Assembly (NCBI RefSeq): GCF_000720255.1
Contig: NZ_JOJE01000009.1
Location: 119,841-183,840, forward strand
Length of the DNA stretch: 64,000 bases
Direction: 5' to 3'
From: Streptomyces griseus subsp. griseus
GTDB taxonomy: Bacteria; Actinomycetota; Actinomycetes; Streptomycetales; Streptomycetaceae
In this document: positions 62,882 to 64,000 of the stretch, one piece after another
How positions within the stretch are numbered: position 1 is the first letter of the stretch
Layout: every line of letters begins with the position of its first letter
The notes under the pieces: model-generated
Seen by the model: only the letters and a program-made list of their open reading frames with translations
Told to the model about the DNA's origin: nothing
The model's database searches: none
Program-made: the position numbers and the translations under genes

Positions 62882-63778
62882 GTGACCACTCCCGTCGCCC
62901 CCTCCGCGTCCGCCCCGCCCCCCGGTGCGCGCGCCTACCGTCTGCGCACCGAGCGCGGTGACTTCGCCGTCGTCGACGCACCCGTGGCCCCCGGGACCGA
63001 GGAGAAGGGGGTCGCTCTGTTGCTGCCGGGGTTCACCGGCAGCAAGGAGGACTTCCACCGGGTGCATGAGCCGCTGGTGGCGCGCGGCTACCGGAGCGTG
63101 GCCGTGGACGGGCGGGGGCAGCACGAGTCCGACGGGCCCGAGGACGACGAGTCGGCCTACACCCAGACGGAGTTGGCGCGGGACGTGCTCGCGCAGGCAG
63201 CCGCCCTCGGCACCCCCCTGCACCTGGTCGGGCACTCCCTCGGCGGCCAGATCGCCCGTGCCGCCGTGCTCCTCGACCACTCCCCCTTCGCCTCGCTGAC
63301 CCTCGTTTCCTCCGGCCCGGCCCAGATCTCCGACTCCCAGCAACAGCGGGTGAAACTGCTGCACGACGCGCTCGCCGTGATGACGATGGCCGAGGTGTGG
63401 GAGGCCGTCCTGGCGATGGGCCCGCCCGAGGAGGTCGGTGGTCCGGCCCGGGGCTACGGCCGGGTGGAGCAGCTGCGCCGACGCTGGCTCGGTCACAAGT
63501 CCGCGCAGCTCCTCGCCACCGGCCGCCAGTTGTGCGTGGAGCCGAACCGGGTCGCCGAACTCGCCGCCGTACCGCTGCCGTTCCACGTCCTGTCCGGCAC
63601 CCGCGACGACACCTGGCCGGTGCCCCTCCTCGACGACATGGCCGTGGAGCTGAGGGCGCACCGGACGGTCGTACCGGGCGCCGAGCACTCACCGAACCTG
63701 GACCAGCCCCTCCCCACCGCCCAAGCCCTCGCCGGCTTCTGGGACACGCTGGGCGACCAGGCCCCGCAAGCCCGCTAG
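62882..63778 (+). CDS. Alpha/beta-fold hydrolase
   Basis: 298 residues. The GTG start (62882) follows CCTCACCCC, without a good ribosome binding site. Landmarks: LLLPGFTGSKEDFHR (oxyanion), VDGRGQHESDG, nucleophile elbow GHSLGGQ, a FHVLSGTRDDTWPV acid region and GAEHSPNLDQP with the catalytic His. No signal peptide. The stop TAG is part of the left inverted repeat of a 132-bp element, so the last residues (QAPQAR) may not be the ancestral end. Confidence 0.88.
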   Translation: MTTPVAPSASAPPPGARAYRLRTERGDFAVVDAPVAPGTEEKGVALLLPGFTGSKEDFHRVHEPLVARGYRSVAVDGRGQHESDGPEDDESAYTQTELARDVLAQAAALGTPLHLVGHSLGGQIARAAVLLDHSPFASLTLVSSGPAQISDSQQQRVKLLHDALAVMTMAEVWEAVLAMGPPEEVGGPARGYGRVEQLRRRWLGHKSAQLLATGRQLCVEPNRVAELAAVPLPFHVLSGTRDDTWPVPLLDDMAVELRAHRTVVPGAEHSPNLDQPLPTAQALAGFWDTLGDQAPQAR

Positions 63779-63906
63779 TGTCCTGCGCCGTTGATTCGTA
63801 GGCAGTTCAGACGTGCCGCTCGGACCTAAATCAGGCAGCTGAGCAGGCAATTTGACCGTTCGTAACGCAGCAGAACTACCTACGGACTTCGGACGCAGGG
63901 CACTAG
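63775..63906. mobile_element. 132-bp MITE-like element with terminal inverted repeats
   Basis: The left end CTAGTGTCCTGCG (63775-63787) and the reverse complement of the right end, CTAGTGCCCTGCG (63906-63894), match at 12 of 13 positions; a second block CGTAGGCAGTTC / CGTAGGTAGTTC lies further in on each side, giving ~34-bp repeats with ~25 matches. No coding sequence inside. Both ends carry CTAG, consistent with TA-target insertion as in IS630-type elements, but the family is not identified. Confidence 0.55.
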
Positions 63907-63971
63907 TAGGGCTTGGTCAGGTCGGTTGTGGTGGCGCGTGTCCTTCGGGACGGGTGCGGCGTTGAGGGTGT

Positions 63972-64000
63972 GTGACTCCGGACGAGATTGCTGTGGTGCG
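63972..64000 (+). CDS. Start of a probable IS701-family transposase (runs off the window)
   Basis: A GTG at 63972 opens a frame reading V-T-P-D-E-I-A-V-V-R. From memory this matches the conserved beginning of Streptomyces IS701-family transposases. Only 9 full codons are available, so the identity is tentative. It lies 65 bases after the MITE-like element. Confidence 0.35.

Overview
The window is chromosomal DNA from a Streptomyces or a very close actinomycete. Base composition is very GC-rich, many genes start at GTG, genes are densely packed with ATGA/GTGA overlaps, and the gene order matches a block I recall from actinobacterial chromosomes. From memory, the order UPF0182 - PDZ/Lon - DUF2342 - aarF-like - whiB7/wblC - uvrD2 - mycoredoxin - nudC - adnB/adnA - alkyltransferase-like - moeZ - DUF3152 - tetR - DUF3107 - ferritin-like - DEAD-box helicase corresponds to the Rv3193c-Rv3211 region of Mycobacterium tuberculosis. 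No phage genes, CRISPR array or rRNA operon were seen.

Layout. 1-2.6 kb: a truncated TetR gene divergent from hisN (histidine biosynthesis), a CBS-pair protein and a Fur-family regulator. 2.7-5.0 kb: two identical initiator tRNA genes flanking a 610-residue Sel1/TPR-repeat gene. 5-14 kb: UPF0182 membrane protein, PPA1309-family protein, secreted PDZ-Lon protease, small membrane protein, moaE, an SDR protein, a DUF2342 protein and a Nudix hydrolase. 14-18 kb: three AIM24-domain genes, one fused to TerD, and a DUF45 metallopeptidase. 18-25 kb: a ThiF-like gene overlapping an AarF/UbiB-type kinase, then the wblC antibiotic-resistance regulator with a roughly 600-nt leader, uvrD2 and mycoredoxin. 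25-35 kb: nudC, an M20 dipeptidase, the adnA-adnB double-strand-break resection pair and an alkyltransferase-like protein. 35-43 kb: a flippase-domain membrane protein, two tandem lipoprotein tripeptidyl-aminopeptidase-like hydrolases, a decayed SIMPL gene and moeZ. 43-48.4 kb: a compact polysaccharide locus (PelF-like glycosyltransferase, polytopic membrane protein, epimerase, spherulin-4-like glycosidase). 48.6-54.3 kb: a peptide-type ABC transporter operon preceded by a promoter and a leaderless 30-codon leader peptide. 54.3-62.7 kb: DUF3152 protease-like protein, hydrolase, small acidic protein, TetR, DUF3107, small membrane protein, ferritin-like protein and a DEAD-box RNA helicase. The right edge has another hydrolase, a 132-bp element with terminal inverted repeats, and the first codons of what looks like an IS701-type transposase.

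The clearest regulatory structure is at wblC: a promoter with the AT-rich element typical of WblC/WhiB7 targets, a 107-codon upstream ORF whose stop codon lies in a hairpin, then a strong intrinsic terminator before the wblC start. That arrangement fits antibiotic-responsive attenuation. Other points of interest are the DEAD-box helicase, which appears to start at CTG with a well-placed ribosome binding site and carries a roughly 500-residue repeat tail; the Pel-like locus with a 27-codon coupled ORF; the leaderless leader peptide before the ABC operon; and the SIMPL pseudogene.

All functional names rest on motifs and family resemblance read from the sequence. No database search was run.
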